64,000 bases of DNA from JALYUA01 sp038203955 (GCA_038203955.1 JBBRDK010000001.1:40009-104008); one strand, 5' to 3'. Counted from the stretch's first letter, positions 28,093 to 37,729 are shown. Notes: generated by a model from the letters alone, not told the origin. Program-made: numbers and translations.

Positions 28093-28527
28093 CTACTTGT
28101 ACGTTTTCCGATTGACCGGCGTCTCGGTAATCATCCCGAGATTCTCGATTCCCATGCGATTCAAGACGTCCAGCGTCTCGACGACGGTGCCGTACGAGAG
28201 CGCCCGGTCCGCCTTCAGGAAGACCGTCCTGTCTTTTCGCGACTTCAAGAATGCACCGAGACGATCTTTAAGCAAGCCACGCGCCACGGGCGTCTCGTTG
28301 ATGTAGTAGAGCCCGTCGCGGGTGATCGAAAGGATGATCGGATCCTGGATGCTCGAGGGCAGGTTCGTCGTTGCGGTCTTGGGAAGCGCCACCGCGACGC
28401 CCTGGTGAAGCATCGGCGCCGTGACCATGAAGATGATCAGGAGCACGAGCATGACGTCGACCAGCGGCGTGACGTTGATGTCCGCGAGGTGATCGTACGG
28501 GTCTTCGGTCGTTCGGTGGAAGGACAT
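28093..28527 (-). CDS. tolR: TolR/ExbD family biopolymer transport protein
   Basis: This is the proton-channel partner of TolQ. The 144-residue protein has one helix with the essential Asp in VTPLVDVMLVLLIIFMV and a periplasmic domain (YYINETPVARGLLKDRL, DRTVFLKADRALSYGTVVE). It lies two bases upstream of tolA and is separated from tolQ by a heptad-repeat unit. Confidence 0.93.
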   Translation of the reverse strand: MSFHRTTEDPYDHLADINVTPLVDVMLVLLIIFMVTAPMLHQGVAVALPKTATTNLPSSIQDPIILSITRDGLYYINETPVARGLLKDRLGAFLKSRKDRTVFLKADRALSYGTVVETLDVLNRMGIENLGMITETPVNRKTYK

Positions 28528-28534
28528 GAGGGGA

Positions 28535-28625
28535 AGTTGAGAGTTGAGAGTTATGAGTTGAGAGTCGGAGCGGGGAGGCCCGGCTTTCTCAAACTCTCAA
28601 CTCTGAACTCTGGACTCTCAACTCC
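28535..28625. repeat. Inverted pair of heptad arrays between tolQ and tolR
   Basis: The left array (28535-28569) has AGTTGAG, AGTTGAG, AGTTATG, AGTTGAG, AGTCGGA. The right array (28588-28625) is the opposite orientation (CTCAACT-type words). Paired, they could fold into a long stem, interrupting the tolQ-tolR transcript. The right array touches the tolQ stop. Confidence 0.9.
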
Positions 28626-29374
28626 TACGTAAAATTTCTCTCCGCGAGGTTGATGAACTCGAGCGCGAAATCCTCCATGCCGGCGCGCTGGCGCCGGACC
28701 TGGCCCATGAAGTAGTTGTAGGCCACGAGCGCCGGAATCGCCGCCGCGAGCCCGGCCGCCGTGTTGACGAGCGCCTCGGAGATCCCGGGGGCGACGGCGG
28801 CGATGGACGTGGACCCGGTCTGCCCGATCGCGCGGAAGGACTGCATGATCCCCCAGACCGTTCCGAAAAGGCCGATGAAGGGGCACGCCGAGGCGGTGGT
28901 CGCGAGAAACGTCATGTACTTCGTGAGGCGCGAGACCTCGACCCCGATGGCGCGCTCGAGAGCGCGCTCGACGCCGGCGATGTTCTTGATGAGGAGCTTT
29001 CCCGCCGGCACTCCCGACGCCGTGACCGACGGGTCGTCCGGGCGGTTCGCCTTGACCTGCGCGTCGAGCTCCGCGTATCCCGCCTTGAAAAGGGTCGTCA
29101 GGGGGGAGTCGGTGAGCTCGGCGGCGATGGTGTTGACCTCCGAAAATCGCTTCGATTTGCGGAAAAAAGCCACGAATTTGTCCGACTGGCCGCTCACCCG
29201 GCGCAGGCGGAGGAACTTCGCGAAGATGATTACCCACGAGATCAGCGAAAAAAGGAGCAGAATTCCAAGAACCACCTTCGCGGTGGGACCGGTTTCGCGG
29301 AAGAAGACCAGGAGTGAATCGCCGCCTGCCGGAAGAGTGTCCGTGCGGACAGGCTGCGCAAGCGCCGCGATCAT
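28625..29374 (-). CDS. tolQ: TolQ/ExbB family proton channel protein
   Basis: This inner-membrane motor subunit works with TolR. From ATG 29374 it has 249 residues, with three helices (about 35-60, 145-170, 190-215) and the family motifs FLATTASACPFIGLFGTVWGIM and GISEALVNTAAGLAAAIPALVAYNYF. Earlier starts exist (ATG 29392, GTG 29398); 29374 gives the normal N-terminus and lies after a TATGTT hexamer (29389-29394, minus strand). It heads the tol-pal set and is divergent from the S55 protein. Confidence 0.92.
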   Translation of the reverse strand: MIAALAQPVRTDTLPAGGDSLLVFFRETGPTAKVVLGILLLFSLISWVIIFAKFLRLRRVSGQSDKFVAFFRKSKRFSEVNTIAAELTDSPLTTLFKAGYAELDAQVKANRPDDPSVTASGVPAGKLLIKNIAGVERALERAIGVEVSRLTKYMTFLATTASACPFIGLFGTVWGIMQSFRAIGQTGSTSIAAVAPGISEALVNTAAGLAAAIPALVAYNYFMGQVRRQRAGMEDFALEFINLAERNFT

Positions 29375-29416
29375 TGTTTCGGACCGTAACATACGCACTG
29401 GGAGTGGTCAAAGGGA

Positions 29417-31426
29417 ATGCGCTGTTCAACTGAGGCGGTTGTGACACGAGTGAGGAACCCTGCGGGACGCGCCGCCGAAATGTTCGTCTCCGGGTCCGTG
29501 ATCCTTTCCGCGGCCTTCGTCTCCCTCCTCCTTCCGGCGTCCCTTCGCGCCGCGAGCCCCGCCGCGAGCCCGGCGCCCTCCGCGATCACGGCTTCGATTC
29601 CCGTCGCGCCGATCGAGACGCTCGGCGTCGACAAGGTCACGCCGGGAATGAAGGGATATGGAGTCTCCGACCTGGGCGACGGGAAGGGCATCCAGCGGTT
29701 CGAGGTCCAGATCCTCGGCGTGATGAAACGCTACGCGCCGCGCCAGGATTTGATCCTGGCGCGAGTCACGGGCGCGGGGCTCGAAAACTCCGGCATCATC
29801 GCGGGGATGAGCGGCAGCCCGATCTACGTCGAGGGGCGGCTCATCGGAGCCCTCGCGTACGGCTGGCCCTTCTCCAAAGACGCAATCTGCGGGATCACCC
29901 CGATCCAGAGCATGCTCGACATCCGCCACGTCCCCGCCAGCCCGCCGGTTCCGATCGGTGGTTCCGCGCCGGCCGGGAAACTTTCCGCCTCGATCGGCCT
30001 TCCCGCCGCGGCGGAAACTGCCGGGCAGGGCGGCGGATCGGTCACGACGGCCGCGTTCGTCGAAGCGTTTTCGTCCGGGCACTTCCGCGAGCGCATGGAC
30101 GATCTCTTGAAGCCGCTGCGCGCCGCGCCCGCCGACGGCATGGCCGCCCTTCCGATCCCGGTCTCGCTCTCCGGCGTCGCGCCGGGCGGTCCCTTCTTCG
30201 AGCGCGTGGCCGACGCCGCGGGCTGGATGGCGGCTCCCTCGGGGGCATCCGCGCCCGCCTCCGGAAAGACCGCGGCGGGACCGGACCCGGTCCGGCTGTT
30301 CCCCGGCTCCGCCGTCGCCGCGCAATTGCTCTCGGGCGACATGGACCTCGCGGCGACCGGCACCGTCACGTGGGTCGAGGGAAACTCCCTGCTCGCCTTC
30401 GGGCACCCGTTTCTTTCGATGGGCCCTGTCTCGATGCCGATGACCCAGGCGGAAGTCCTGACCGTTTTCCCCTCGCTCTACCGTTCCTTCAAGTTCGCGG
30501 CGACCGGACCCGTCATCGGGTCGATCACACAGGACCGGTCGACCGGCATCCTGGGGACGTTCGGAACGCGGGCGCCGATGGTGCCGATCACGCTGCGGAT
30601 CTCGTCCGACGCGGGGATCGCGCCCCAGACGTACCGCTTCGAGACGGTCCACAACGCTATGCTGACGCCGATCCTGTCCGCTCTCGCGGTCGACAACGTC
30701 GTGACGACGCTCGAGAAGCGCACCGGCGAGCGCACCCTGGTCTGGAAGTCGTCGATTCGCACGCCGGGCCGCACGATCCGCTGGGACTCCGTGTTCTCCG
30801 GCCTCTCGGCGCGGGAAGAAGCGGTAAGCTCCCTGGCCCTCCTCACGAATTACCTGATGGCCAATGAATTCCGGGACCTGACGATCCTCGGCATGGACGT
30901 CGAGATCTCGCACTCCGACCGCCTTCAGAGCGCGCGGGTGGTGCACGTCGAGGCGCAGAAGGAGCGGGTGCGCCCCGGGGAGCAGATTCCCGTGTGGGTG
31001 GACCTCCTCGATTTCCGCGGGAGCAACCGGCGCGTCGTGATGATGCTGAAGGTCCCGCCCGATACGCCTCCCGGCACCCTGAACGTCTTCGTCGGCGACG
31101 GGTCGTCCGCGACGGCCTACGATCTCGCCGCCGTGCCTCCGGATCCGCAGTCGCTCGATCAGGCACTGGACTTCCTCGCCCGGATCCGCCCGCCGAACAG
31201 CCTCAACCTCCTCTCCTACCGGCGTGCCCCGGGCGCGATCGTGGGCGGCGAGCCGCTGCCGTCTCTGCCTCCGAGCGTCTCGGCGATCCTGAGGGACCGC
31301 GGGCCGGGCGAAGCCTCGACTCCGGACCTCGGCTTCGTCAGACTTCAGTCCGAGACGCTCGAGCAGCCTGTCCCCGTCACCGGGTCGGTGCGCCTGCACA
31401 TCGACGTGGTTCCCAGAATCTGGTGA
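29417..31426 (+). CDS. SpoIVB peptidase S55 domain protein
   Basis: The 669-residue protein has an N-terminal signal-like segment (VILSAAFVSLLLPASLRAA), then VTPGMKGYGVSDLGDG and the S55 serine motif IIAGMSGSPIYVEGRLIGAL (Ser near 132), a second S55-like segment GNSLLAFGHPFL, and a C-terminal beta-rich region. Outside Firmicutes, S55 proteins are secreted and uncharacterised. A basic pre-signal stretch suggests the start might be the internal ATG at 29480. Seven bases separate it from a secreted propeller gene, suggesting a shared role. Confidence 0.85.
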   Translation: MRCSTEAVVTRVRNPAGRAAEMFVSGSVILSAAFVSLLLPASLRAASPAASPAPSAITASIPVAPIETLGVDKVTPGMKGYGVSDLGDGKGIQRFEVQILGVMKRYAPRQDLILARVTGAGLENSGIIAGMSGSPIYVEGRLIGALAYGWPFSKDAICGITPIQSMLDIRHVPASPPVPIGGSAPAGKLSASIGLPAAAETAGQGGGSVTTAAFVEAFSSGHFRERMDDLLKPLRAAPADGMAALPIPVSLSGVAPGGPFFERVADAAGWMAAPSGASAPASGKTAAGPDPVRLFPGSAVAAQLLSGDMDLAATGTVTWVEGNSLLAFGHPFLSMGPVSMPMTQAEVLTVFPSLYRSFKFAATGPVIGSITQDRSTGILGTFGTRAPMVPITLRISSDAGIAPQTYRFETVHNAMLTPILSALAVDNVVTTLEKRTGERTLVWKSSIRTPGRTIRWDSVFSGLSAREEAVSSLALLTNYLMANEFRDLTILGMDVEISHSDRLQSARVVHVEAQKERVRPGEQIPVWVDLLDFRGSNRRVVMMLKVPPDTPPGTLNVFVGDGSSATAYDLAAVPPDPQSLDQALDFLARIRPPNSLNLLSYRRAPGAIVGGEPLPSLPPSVSAILRDRGPGEASTPDLGFVRLQSETLEQPVPVTGSVRLHIDVVPRIW

Positions 31427-31433
31427 GTCCCGC

Positions 31434-33614
31434 ATGAGGTCCGGCCTTCGATTCGGCTCGATCCTCGTGTGCGCGCTCGCTTCCGGCGCCCCGGCCCTGT
31501 TCGGCGCCGCCACCCGCATCTGGGTGTCGGATTCCAGCGCCGACTTCTCGCTGGGAGAGGCCCGCGGCATCGCGGTGACGATCGACGGCTCCCTCGTGCT
31601 GTCCCGCGGGAGTCAGCGCGTCGAGGGGATCTCGGAGGCGTCGCTCTTCGCTCTGGCGGCGGGCCGCGACGGCGCCTCCTACGTGGGCACCGGGGACACC
31701 GGGCGGATCCTCCGCGTCTCGGCCGCCGGAAAGGTCGAGACGCTGGCGACGCTGAAGGAGAAGGAAGTGACGGCGCTCGCGATCGGACCGGACGGCGCGG
31801 TCTACGCCGGCGGATCCCCGGGCGGCAACGTGTACCGCGTCAAGGGAGGCGAGGCGAGCCTCTACTACGCGTCGAAGGCCCGGTATGTGTGGGCGCTGGC
31901 CTTCTCGGAAGGACAGCTCTACGTCGGCACCGGTCTCCCCGGCGAGATCCATCGCGTCTCCGCCGCGGGCAAGGGAGAGCGGATCCACGCAACGCCCGAC
32001 GCGCACGTCCGGACTCTCTATGCGGATGCCCGGCACCGGGTGTGGGCGGGCACGTCCGGCTCAGGCCTCGTCCTCCGCGTCGATCCTTCTGGAGCCGTGT
32101 CGACCATGTACGACTCATCCAAGTCCGAGGTGACGGCGATCGCCGCGAGCGGCGACGGCCGCATCTGGGTGGCCGCGGGGTCCGCCGACGCGGGCTCGTC
32201 GGGCTCGGAGCCGATCTCCTCCCCCTCCTCCGCTCCCATCGCGCCGACCGGAAAAGCCGCGACCGCGCGTGAGGACGACGGCAAGGACAAGGCGGAGGTG
32301 ACGGTTTCCGTTTCGACGCCGCGCCTGGCGCCTCCGGCGTCCGGCTCGTCCCGGGCGGGATACTCCTCCGAGGTCCTCCTGTTCGAGGAGGGCGAGCCGG
32401 CGCGCCCCGTCTGGACGAGCTCTTCTGAGCTGGTCTTCGGCCTGTCTCCCGACGCCGATCCCGCGGCGGTGCTCGCGTCGACCGGGCCCAACGGGAAGCT
32501 CTACCGCGTCGCGATCGGACGGTCGGCGCTGGAGCGCACCTTCGACGAGAAGCAGGTGACGGCGATCGGAGGCGACGCGATCGGGACGAACTCCGCGACG
32601 GGCGTTTACCGGATGGCCGCGGGCTCCCGAACGGGCGAATGGGTGTCGGCCGTGAAGGACACGGGGCGCACGAGCCGGTTCGGCGCGTTCCGCTGGGAGG
32701 GCGACGCGCCGTCGGGAACCCGCGTCGAGTTTGCGTTCCGCTCGGGAGAGTCTTCGGCCCCCGACAACACGTGGAGCGCGTGGACCGCGTTTTCAGAGCG
32801 CGAGCACGCGGACCGCAACCCGGCTCCGTCAGGCCGGTACCTGCAGATCAAGGTGCGGATGGGATCCGACGGCGCGCGCGTGCCCGTTTTGCGCCGGATC
32901 GAGGCGTCGTACCGGAACCGCAACGCGGCGCCCGCCGTCGATTCGCTCACGGCGCTGTCCCCCAACGAGGTGTACGCGCGGTCCGCTTCCGGAGGGTCAA
33001 ACGTGTTCGAGACCACGTCCCCCGACGAGAAGGGCATCTTCACGAGCCTCGAGGAAACGCGCGCGGAGGGGGCGCCGCGCCGCCTGCTCCGCAAGGGGTA
33101 CCGAACGCTGACGTGGCGGGCTACCGACGCCGATTCCGACACGCTTTCCTACGACATCGAGTTCCGGCCCGCCGCGGCCACCCGCTGGCTGCCGCTACGC
33201 CGGAATCTCAAGGAATCCTTCTACTCTTTTGACAGCACCTCGCTTCCCGACGGCGATTACGTCTTTCGCGTCACCGCCTCCGACGCGGAAGCGAATCCCG
33301 AGGAGAAAAAGACCGGCTTCCGGGATTCCTCGCCCGTGCGGGTGGACAACACGCCGCCCGTCATCCGACGCCTGTCCTCGAGCGGAGCGACGTTCGAGTT
33401 CGAAGCGACGGACGCCGCGTCGCCGATTCTCGAGGCCGAGTACAGCATCGACTCGAAGGAGTGGGTGCGCGTCGAGCCCAGAGACGGTCTCTCGGACTCC
33501 TCGCAGGAGACGTACGCGATCCCGATCGATCCGAAGCTCCGTGGCGGGTTTCTGTTGATTCGCGTGACCGATACGTCGCGCAACGTGGCGGCGGCGAGCT
33601 TCGCGATCCCCTAG
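31434..33614 (+). CDS. Exported beta-propeller protein of unknown function
   Basis: The 726-residue protein has a signal peptide (SILVCALASGAPALFGA), then repeated propeller blades (GRDGASYVGTGDTGRILRV, GPDGAVYAGGSPGGNVYRV, EGQLYVGTGLPGEIHRV, DARHRVWAGTSGSGLVLRV), a low-complexity acidic/Ser insert near 250-300, more blades, and Ig/fibronectin-like beta domains toward the C-terminus. No catalytic site is visible. The start is seven bases after the S55 gene stop. Confidence 0.8.
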   Translation: MRSGLRFGSILVCALASGAPALFGAATRIWVSDSSADFSLGEARGIAVTIDGSLVLSRGSQRVEGISEASLFALAAGRDGASYVGTGDTGRILRVSAAGKVETLATLKEKEVTALAIGPDGAVYAGGSPGGNVYRVKGGEASLYYASKARYVWALAFSEGQLYVGTGLPGEIHRVSAAGKGERIHATPDAHVRTLYADARHRVWAGTSGSGLVLRVDPSGAVSTMYDSSKSEVTAIAASGDGRIWVAAGSADAGSSGSEPISSPSSAPIAPTGKAATAREDDGKDKAEVTVSVSTPRLAPPASGSSRAGYSSEVLLFEEGEPARPVWTSSSELVFGLSPDADPAAVLASTGPNGKLYRVAIGRSALERTFDEKQVTAIGGDAIGTNSATGVYRMAAGSRTGEWVSAVKDTGRTSRFGAFRWEGDAPSGTRVEFAFRSGESSAPDNTWSAWTAFSEREHADRNPAPSGRYLQIKVRMGSDGARVPVLRRIEASYRNRNAAPAVDSLTALSPNEVYARSASGGSNVFETTSPDEKGIFTSLEETRAEGAPRRLLRKGYRTLTWRATDADSDTLSYDIEFRPAAATRWLPLRRNLKESFYSFDSTSLPDGDYVFRVTASDAEANPEEKKTGFRDSSPVRVDNTPPVIRRLSSSGATFEFEATDAASPILEAEYSIDSKEWVRVEPRDGLSDSSQETYAIPIDPKLRGGFLLIRVTDTSRNVAAASFAIP

Positions 33615-33625
33615 AGCCTCCGCTC

Positions 33626-33680
33626 AGTTTTCCGTTGTCCGTTGTCAGTTTTCAATCCCGGGCTGGGAACTGACGAGTCA
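33626..33680. repeat. Heptad array after the propeller gene
   Basis: AGTTTTC, CGTTGTC, CGTTGTC, AGTTTTC, AATCCCG run in phase (33626-33660), followed by one reversed word (GAACTGAC near 33667). Confidence 0.85.
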
Positions 33681-33691
33681 CCGGCTCGTTC

Positions 33692-33697
33692 CATAAT
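33692..33697 (+). promoter_or_regulatory. Candidate -10 box upstream of the oligopeptide-binding gene
   Basis: CATAAT ends nine bases before the GTG start; a CTGACG (-35-like) lies 16 bases upstream of it. The leader would be one to three bases. Confidence 0.4.
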
Positions 33698-33706
33698 GGA
33701 TGGATC

Positions 33707-35440
33707 GTGAAGACACGCCGCCCGCTTCCTCGGGTCTGCCTGGCGGCGCTCTGTTTCGGCCTGGCGTGTCGGGCGCGGACGGCGGACGTCGCCCCGGCCG
33801 CCGCCGGCGCTTCCGCCTCGAAGACCGCCCGTGCCGCTGCGCGGCCGGGCCGCGCCGCGGCGGCGCCCCTCGGGTATCTCGATGAATCCCGGGTGGGTCC
33901 GCCGCGCGAGGGAGGCACCCTGCGCCGCCGGCTTCTCGGAGAGCCGGCGACCCTGAACGCCGTCCTGCAATCCGGCGCCCCCGAGCAGGAGGTCCTCCAG
34001 TATCTCTCGCGGAACATCCTCGACCTCGACTCGAGGATGCAGCTCGTTCCCGGGCTCGCGGAGAGCTACGCGGTCTCGGCGGACGGACGCTCCTATACGT
34101 TCGCGATCCGGAAAGAGGCCTGCTGGGAGGATGGGTCTCCGGTGACGGCGGCGGACGCGGTGTTCACGATCCGGCGGATCGTCGATCCCGCGACTCCCTC
34201 TCCCGTTTTCAAATCGGTCTTCGACGGCCTCGAATCCGTGGAGGCGACGGGGGAGCGGTCGTTCACGGCGCGCTTCCGCGAGCCATACGCCTACCGGGCG
34301 ATGGCGTTCGTGCTCCCGGTCCTGCCGGCCCGCCGGTTCGCCGGCCGGAACTTCCTGCATGCGCCCGACAATCGCGCGCCGCTCTCGAACGGTCCCTACC
34401 GGCTCGTCTCGTGGCGCGCCCAGAGCGAGATCGTGCTCGAGCGCAATCCCCGGGCGTGGGGGGATCGCGGCCACTTCGACCGGGTGGTCTTCAAAGTGCT
34501 CCCGGAAGACTCGGTCAGTTATCAGGCGTTGGTCGGCGACCAGGTGGACGAGACGCGGCTCGACACCGCGGGACGGGAGCGCGCGGCCGGCGACTCCTAC
34601 TTTCGCTCGTGCTGCCGCATGGTGGAGTACTACGACCTCGGCTGGAACTACATCGCCCTGAACAACCGGTCGCCGCTCTTCGTAAACCCGCTCGTCCGCC
34701 GCGCACTGACGATGCTCCTCGACCGCGGCGGCATCGTGCGCGGTATTTTCCGGGGGTCCGCGCGCATCCTGTCGGGGCCCTGGGCGCCGGATTCTCCCGC
34801 GTATGATCCCGGCGTCCTGCCCCTGCCTTTCGATCCCGGAGGGGCCGCGGCGCTGCTCGACGCTTCGGGGTGGCGTGACACGAACGGGGACGGTACCCGC
34901 GACCGGGAAGGGCGGGAGTTCGTCTTCGACCTCCTCGTATCTTCCGGAACGACGACGGGGCGGCAGATCGACGAGACCTTCGTGGCGGAGCTCGCGCGGG
35001 CGGGAATCCGGGCCAGCATCCGCTCCCTCGAGTGGGCGTCGTTCACGGAGCGCGTCGACGCGGGCAACTTCGACGCGGCCTCGCTCGCGTGGTCGGCGTC
35101 CGATCCGAACCCCGACCCCTATCCCTACTGGCACTCGTCGCAGTTTCCGCCGCGCGGACTCAACAGCGGTTTCTACCGGAACCCCGAGGCCGACCGGCTG
35201 ATGGAGGCGGCGCGCCGGGAACCCGATGGCAGCCGCCGTCTCGCCATCTACCACCGTCTGCACCGCATCCTGCGCGACGACGCCCCCGTGATCTTCGTGG
35301 CCACCTCGTCTCAGAAGTTCGGCTTCCGCCGCCGCGTGCGCGGGATCGTGAGCTCGCCCCTCGGGCTCTCCGGACTGTGGCCCGGTCCGATCGGATGGTG
35401 GGCCGCGGACGGAGACCCCCCGGCCGGTAGCGTCCGTTGA
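33707..35440 (+). CDS. Oligopeptide ABC transporter substrate-binding lipoprotein (SBP_bac_5)
   Basis: This 577-residue protein starts with GTG and has a lipobox (LCFGLAC). The family-5 binding fold is shown by GGTLRRRLLGEPATLNAVL, SADGRSYTFAIRKEACWEDGSPVTAADAVF, LNNRSPLFVNPLVRRALTMLLDR and the closing RLAIYHRLHRILRDDAPVIFV. Such proteins bind peptides or other solutes for DppBC-type permeases, whose genes follow with 4-bp overlaps. Confidence 0.92.
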   Translation: MKTRRPLPRVCLAALCFGLACRARTADVAPAAAGASASKTARAAARPGRAAAAPLGYLDESRVGPPREGGTLRRRLLGEPATLNAVLQSGAPEQEVLQYLSRNILDLDSRMQLVPGLAESYAVSADGRSYTFAIRKEACWEDGSPVTAADAVFTIRRIVDPATPSPVFKSVFDGLESVEATGERSFTARFREPYAYRAMAFVLPVLPARRFAGRNFLHAPDNRAPLSNGPYRLVSWRAQSEIVLERNPRAWGDRGHFDRVVFKVLPEDSVSYQALVGDQVDETRLDTAGRERAAGDSYFRSCCRMVEYYDLGWNYIALNNRSPLFVNPLVRRALTMLLDRGGIVRGIFRGSARILSGPWAPDSPAYDPGVLPLPFDPGGAAALLDASGWRDTNGDGTRDREGREFVFDLLVSSGTTTGRQIDETFVAELARAGIRASIRSLEWASFTERVDAGNFDAASLAWSASDPNPDPYPYWHSSQFPPRGLNSGFYRNPEADRLMEAARREPDGSRRLAIYHRLHRILRDDAPVIFVATSSQKFGFRRRVRGIVSSPLGLSGLWPGPIGWWAADGDPPAGSVR

Positions 35441-36408
35441 CGCGCTACGTCGTCCGCCGTCTGCTCCTCGCGGTGCCGACCCTCGCCGGCATCGTCGTCC
35501 TCGTCTTCTTTCTCCTGCACCTGGCGCCCGGAAGCCCGATGAGCGCCCTCGGCGGCGATTCCGGCCGGCGCGTTTCTCAGCGGGCGGCGGAGGAGATGCG
35601 CCGGGTGTACGGCCTCGACCGGCCCCTTCCGGAGCGGTTTGGAAAATGGGTGGGTCGCGTGGCGCGCCTCGATTTCGGCGAGTCCTTCGTCGACAGGCGC
35701 CCTGTGCTCGAGAGGATCGAAGAGGCTCTTCCGTACACCCTCGTCTTGAACGGTATCGCCCTCCTGCTGACGCTCGCGATCGCGGTCCCGCTCGGCGTCG
35801 TGACCGGCGGCCGTCCCGAGGGGCCGCTCGACCGCGCCTCGGGAGCGCTGCTGTTCGCCCTTTATTCGATGCCGGCCTTCTGGGCGGCGCTGCTTCTGCA
35901 GGCCTTCTTCTCGGTGCGGCTCCAGTGGCTCCCGCTCTTCGGGGTCGTCTCGGACGGCCCCGAGGGCGGGGGATTCCTCGACCGCGCCTCCCACCTGGTC
36001 CTTCCGGTCGTCTGCCTCACCTACGGCTCTCTCGCGTTCTTCGCGCGGCTGATCCGGGCGAGCGTCGCGGAGACGCGCAATGCGGACTACGTGCTGGCAG
36101 CGAGGGCGCGGGGCCTCTCGCGTCGGGAGGCGCTCTGGAAGCACGCGTTTCGAAACGCGCTTCTCCCGCTCGTCACGTTGCTCGGCCTGGTCCTCCCCGG
36201 GCTTCTCTCCGGAAGCGTCATCATCGAGAGGATCTTCGCGTGGCCCGGGCTCGGGCGCCTCTACTTCGACTCGATCCTGGCGCGCGACTATCCGGTCGTG
36301 CTGGCCCTGTCCCTGCTGGGCGCCGTCGCGACGCTCGTCCTGACGCTCGCGGCGGACATCGCCGGCGCCGCGGTCGACCCGCGCGTGCGCGACGGGACTC
36401 TCGGGTGA
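35437..36408 (+). CDS. Oligopeptide ABC transporter permease, DppB/OppB type
   Basis: The 323-residue protein begins with the typical TRYVVRRLLLAVPTLAGIVVLVF helix and has six membrane segments. The ATPase-contacting EAA loop is YVLAARARGLSRREALWKHAFRNALLP. The TTG start overlaps the preceding stop, and its stop overlaps the dppC-like GTG. Confidence 0.93.
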   Translation: MTRYVVRRLLLAVPTLAGIVVLVFFLLHLAPGSPMSALGGDSGRRVSQRAAEEMRRVYGLDRPLPERFGKWVGRVARLDFGESFVDRRPVLERIEEALPYTLVLNGIALLLTLAIAVPLGVVTGGRPEGPLDRASGALLFALYSMPAFWAALLLQAFFSVRLQWLPLFGVVSDGPEGGGFLDRASHLVLPVVCLTYGSLAFFARLIRASVAETRNADYVLAARARGLSRREALWKHAFRNALLPLVTLLGLVLPGLLSGSVIIERIFAWPGLGRLYFDSILARDYPVVLALSLLGAVATLVLTLAADIAGAAVDPRVRDGTLG

Positions 36409-37253
36409 ACGCCATTCCCGCTCCGGTCCTCTCGCCGCGTCCGCGCCGCGCGGTTCCCGGCACGGCCCGCGTCGCGCTCGCGATCGTGGCGTTTCTCTGG
36501 ATCGTCGCGGCGCTTTCGCCTCTCGCGTCGCGCCGCGCGGCGGACATCCGGCTGGCCGAGAGACTTCTTCCGCCCTCGGGAGCGCATCTGTTCGGGACGG
36601 ACGACCTGGGGCGGGACCTGTTCGCGCGCGTCGTCGCCGCCACGCCCGTCTCGCTCGCCATCGGCACGACCGCGGCGGCCGTCTCCGTGTTCGTCGGTTT
36701 CGCGATCGGCTCGGCCGCGGGCTGGTTCGGCGGAAAAACGGACCTGATTCTGTCGAGGCTCATCGAGGTCGTGCTCTGCTTCCCGGTGCTGTTTCTCCTC
36801 CTCGCCCTGGCGGCGTTTCTGCCCCCGTCGCCGGCGACGGTCATCCTCGCGATCGGACTGACGACGTGGCCGGGGGACGCGCGTTTCGCGAGGGCCGAGA
36901 TCCTGAAGGCGCGCGACCTCGACTACACCCGCGCCGCCCGGGCGGCGGGGGCGAGCACGCCGCGGATCCTCCTGCGCCACCTTCTTCCGGTCGCGGCGCC
37001 CCCTCTCCTCGTCTCGGCCGCGTTTGGCGTGGGGTGGGCGATCCTGGCCGAAGCCGCCCTGTCGTTCCTCGGCGTGGGCCTGCCTCCGCCGATGGCCTCC
37101 TGGGGAGGGATCCTGGCCGTCGCTCCGGCGTACATCGACGAGGCGTGGTGGATCGCGCTCTTCCCGGGCCTGGCCCTCTTCCTGACGGTCGCCGCCTATA
37201 ATCTACTGGCCGAAGGGCTGCGGGCAGCGACAACGGAGAAAGTGAACCGATGA
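36405..37253 (+). CDS. Oligopeptide ABC transporter permease, DppC/OppC type
   Basis: The 282-residue protein has the DppC N-terminal helix and HLFGTDDLGRDLFARVV, with the EAA loop DYTRAARAAGASTPRILLRHLLP, and ends FLGVGLPPPMASWG… plus a final helix. The GTG start overlaps the upstream stop. No DppD/DppF ATPase gene follows; the next coupled gene is coaD. Confidence 0.93.
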   Translation: MNAIPAPVLSPRPRRAVPGTARVALAIVAFLWIVAALSPLASRRAADIRLAERLLPPSGAHLFGTDDLGRDLFARVVAATPVSLAIGTTAAAVSVFVGFAIGSAAGWFGGKTDLILSRLIEVVLCFPVLFLLLALAAFLPPSPATVILAIGLTTWPGDARFARAEILKARDLDYTRAARAAGASTPRILLRHLLPVAAPPLLVSAAFGVGWAILAEAALSFLGVGLPPPMASWGGILAVAPAYIDEAWWIALFPGLALFLTVAAYNLLAEGLRAATTEKVNR

Positions 37254-37729
37254 CCGAGCGCGTCGCCCTCTACCCGGGATCCTTCGATCCTCTGACCAAC
37301 GGGCACCTGGACATCCTGTCGCGCGCCCGCCGGCTGGCCGACAAGGTCGTCGTGGCGATTCTCGAGAACGACGTGAAGACGCCGCTGTTCTCGATCGCGG
37401 AGCGGCTGGAAATGATCCGCGAGATCGTTGGAGACGACCCCGCGACGCCGATCCTCTCGTTCCGGGGCCTCCTGGTCGATTTCGCGCGCGAGACGGGGGC
37501 GACCCTGCTCGTCCGCGGGCTGAGGGCGGTGTCCGACTACGAGTACGAGCTCCAGATGGCCCTGATGAACCGGAGACTGGCCCCCGGCGTCGAGACCGTG
37601 TTCCTGATGGCCAAGGAGGAGTACTCCTACGTTTCGAGCCGGCTCGTCAAGGAAGTGGCGCGTCTCGGGGCCGACGTGCACGGACTCGTTCCCGATCCCG
37701 TGCTGCGGCGCCTGATCGGGAAGTTTTGA
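37250..37729 (+). CDS. coaD: Phosphopantetheine adenylyltransferase
   Basis: CoaD makes dephospho-CoA from 4'-phosphopantetheine and ATP. The 159-residue protein has YPGSFDPLTNGHLDIL (HxGH-type nucleotidyltransferase motif), LLVRGLRAVSDYEYE and EYSYVSSRLVKEV. Its ATG overlaps the permease stop and its stop overlaps the next TTG. Confidence 0.96.
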   Translation: MTERVALYPGSFDPLTNGHLDILSRARRLADKVVVAILENDVKTPLFSIAERLEMIREIVGDDPATPILSFRGLLVDFARETGATLLVRGLRAVSDYEYELQMALMNRRLAPGVETVFLMAKEEYSYVSSRLVKEVARLGADVHGLVPDPVLRRLIGKF

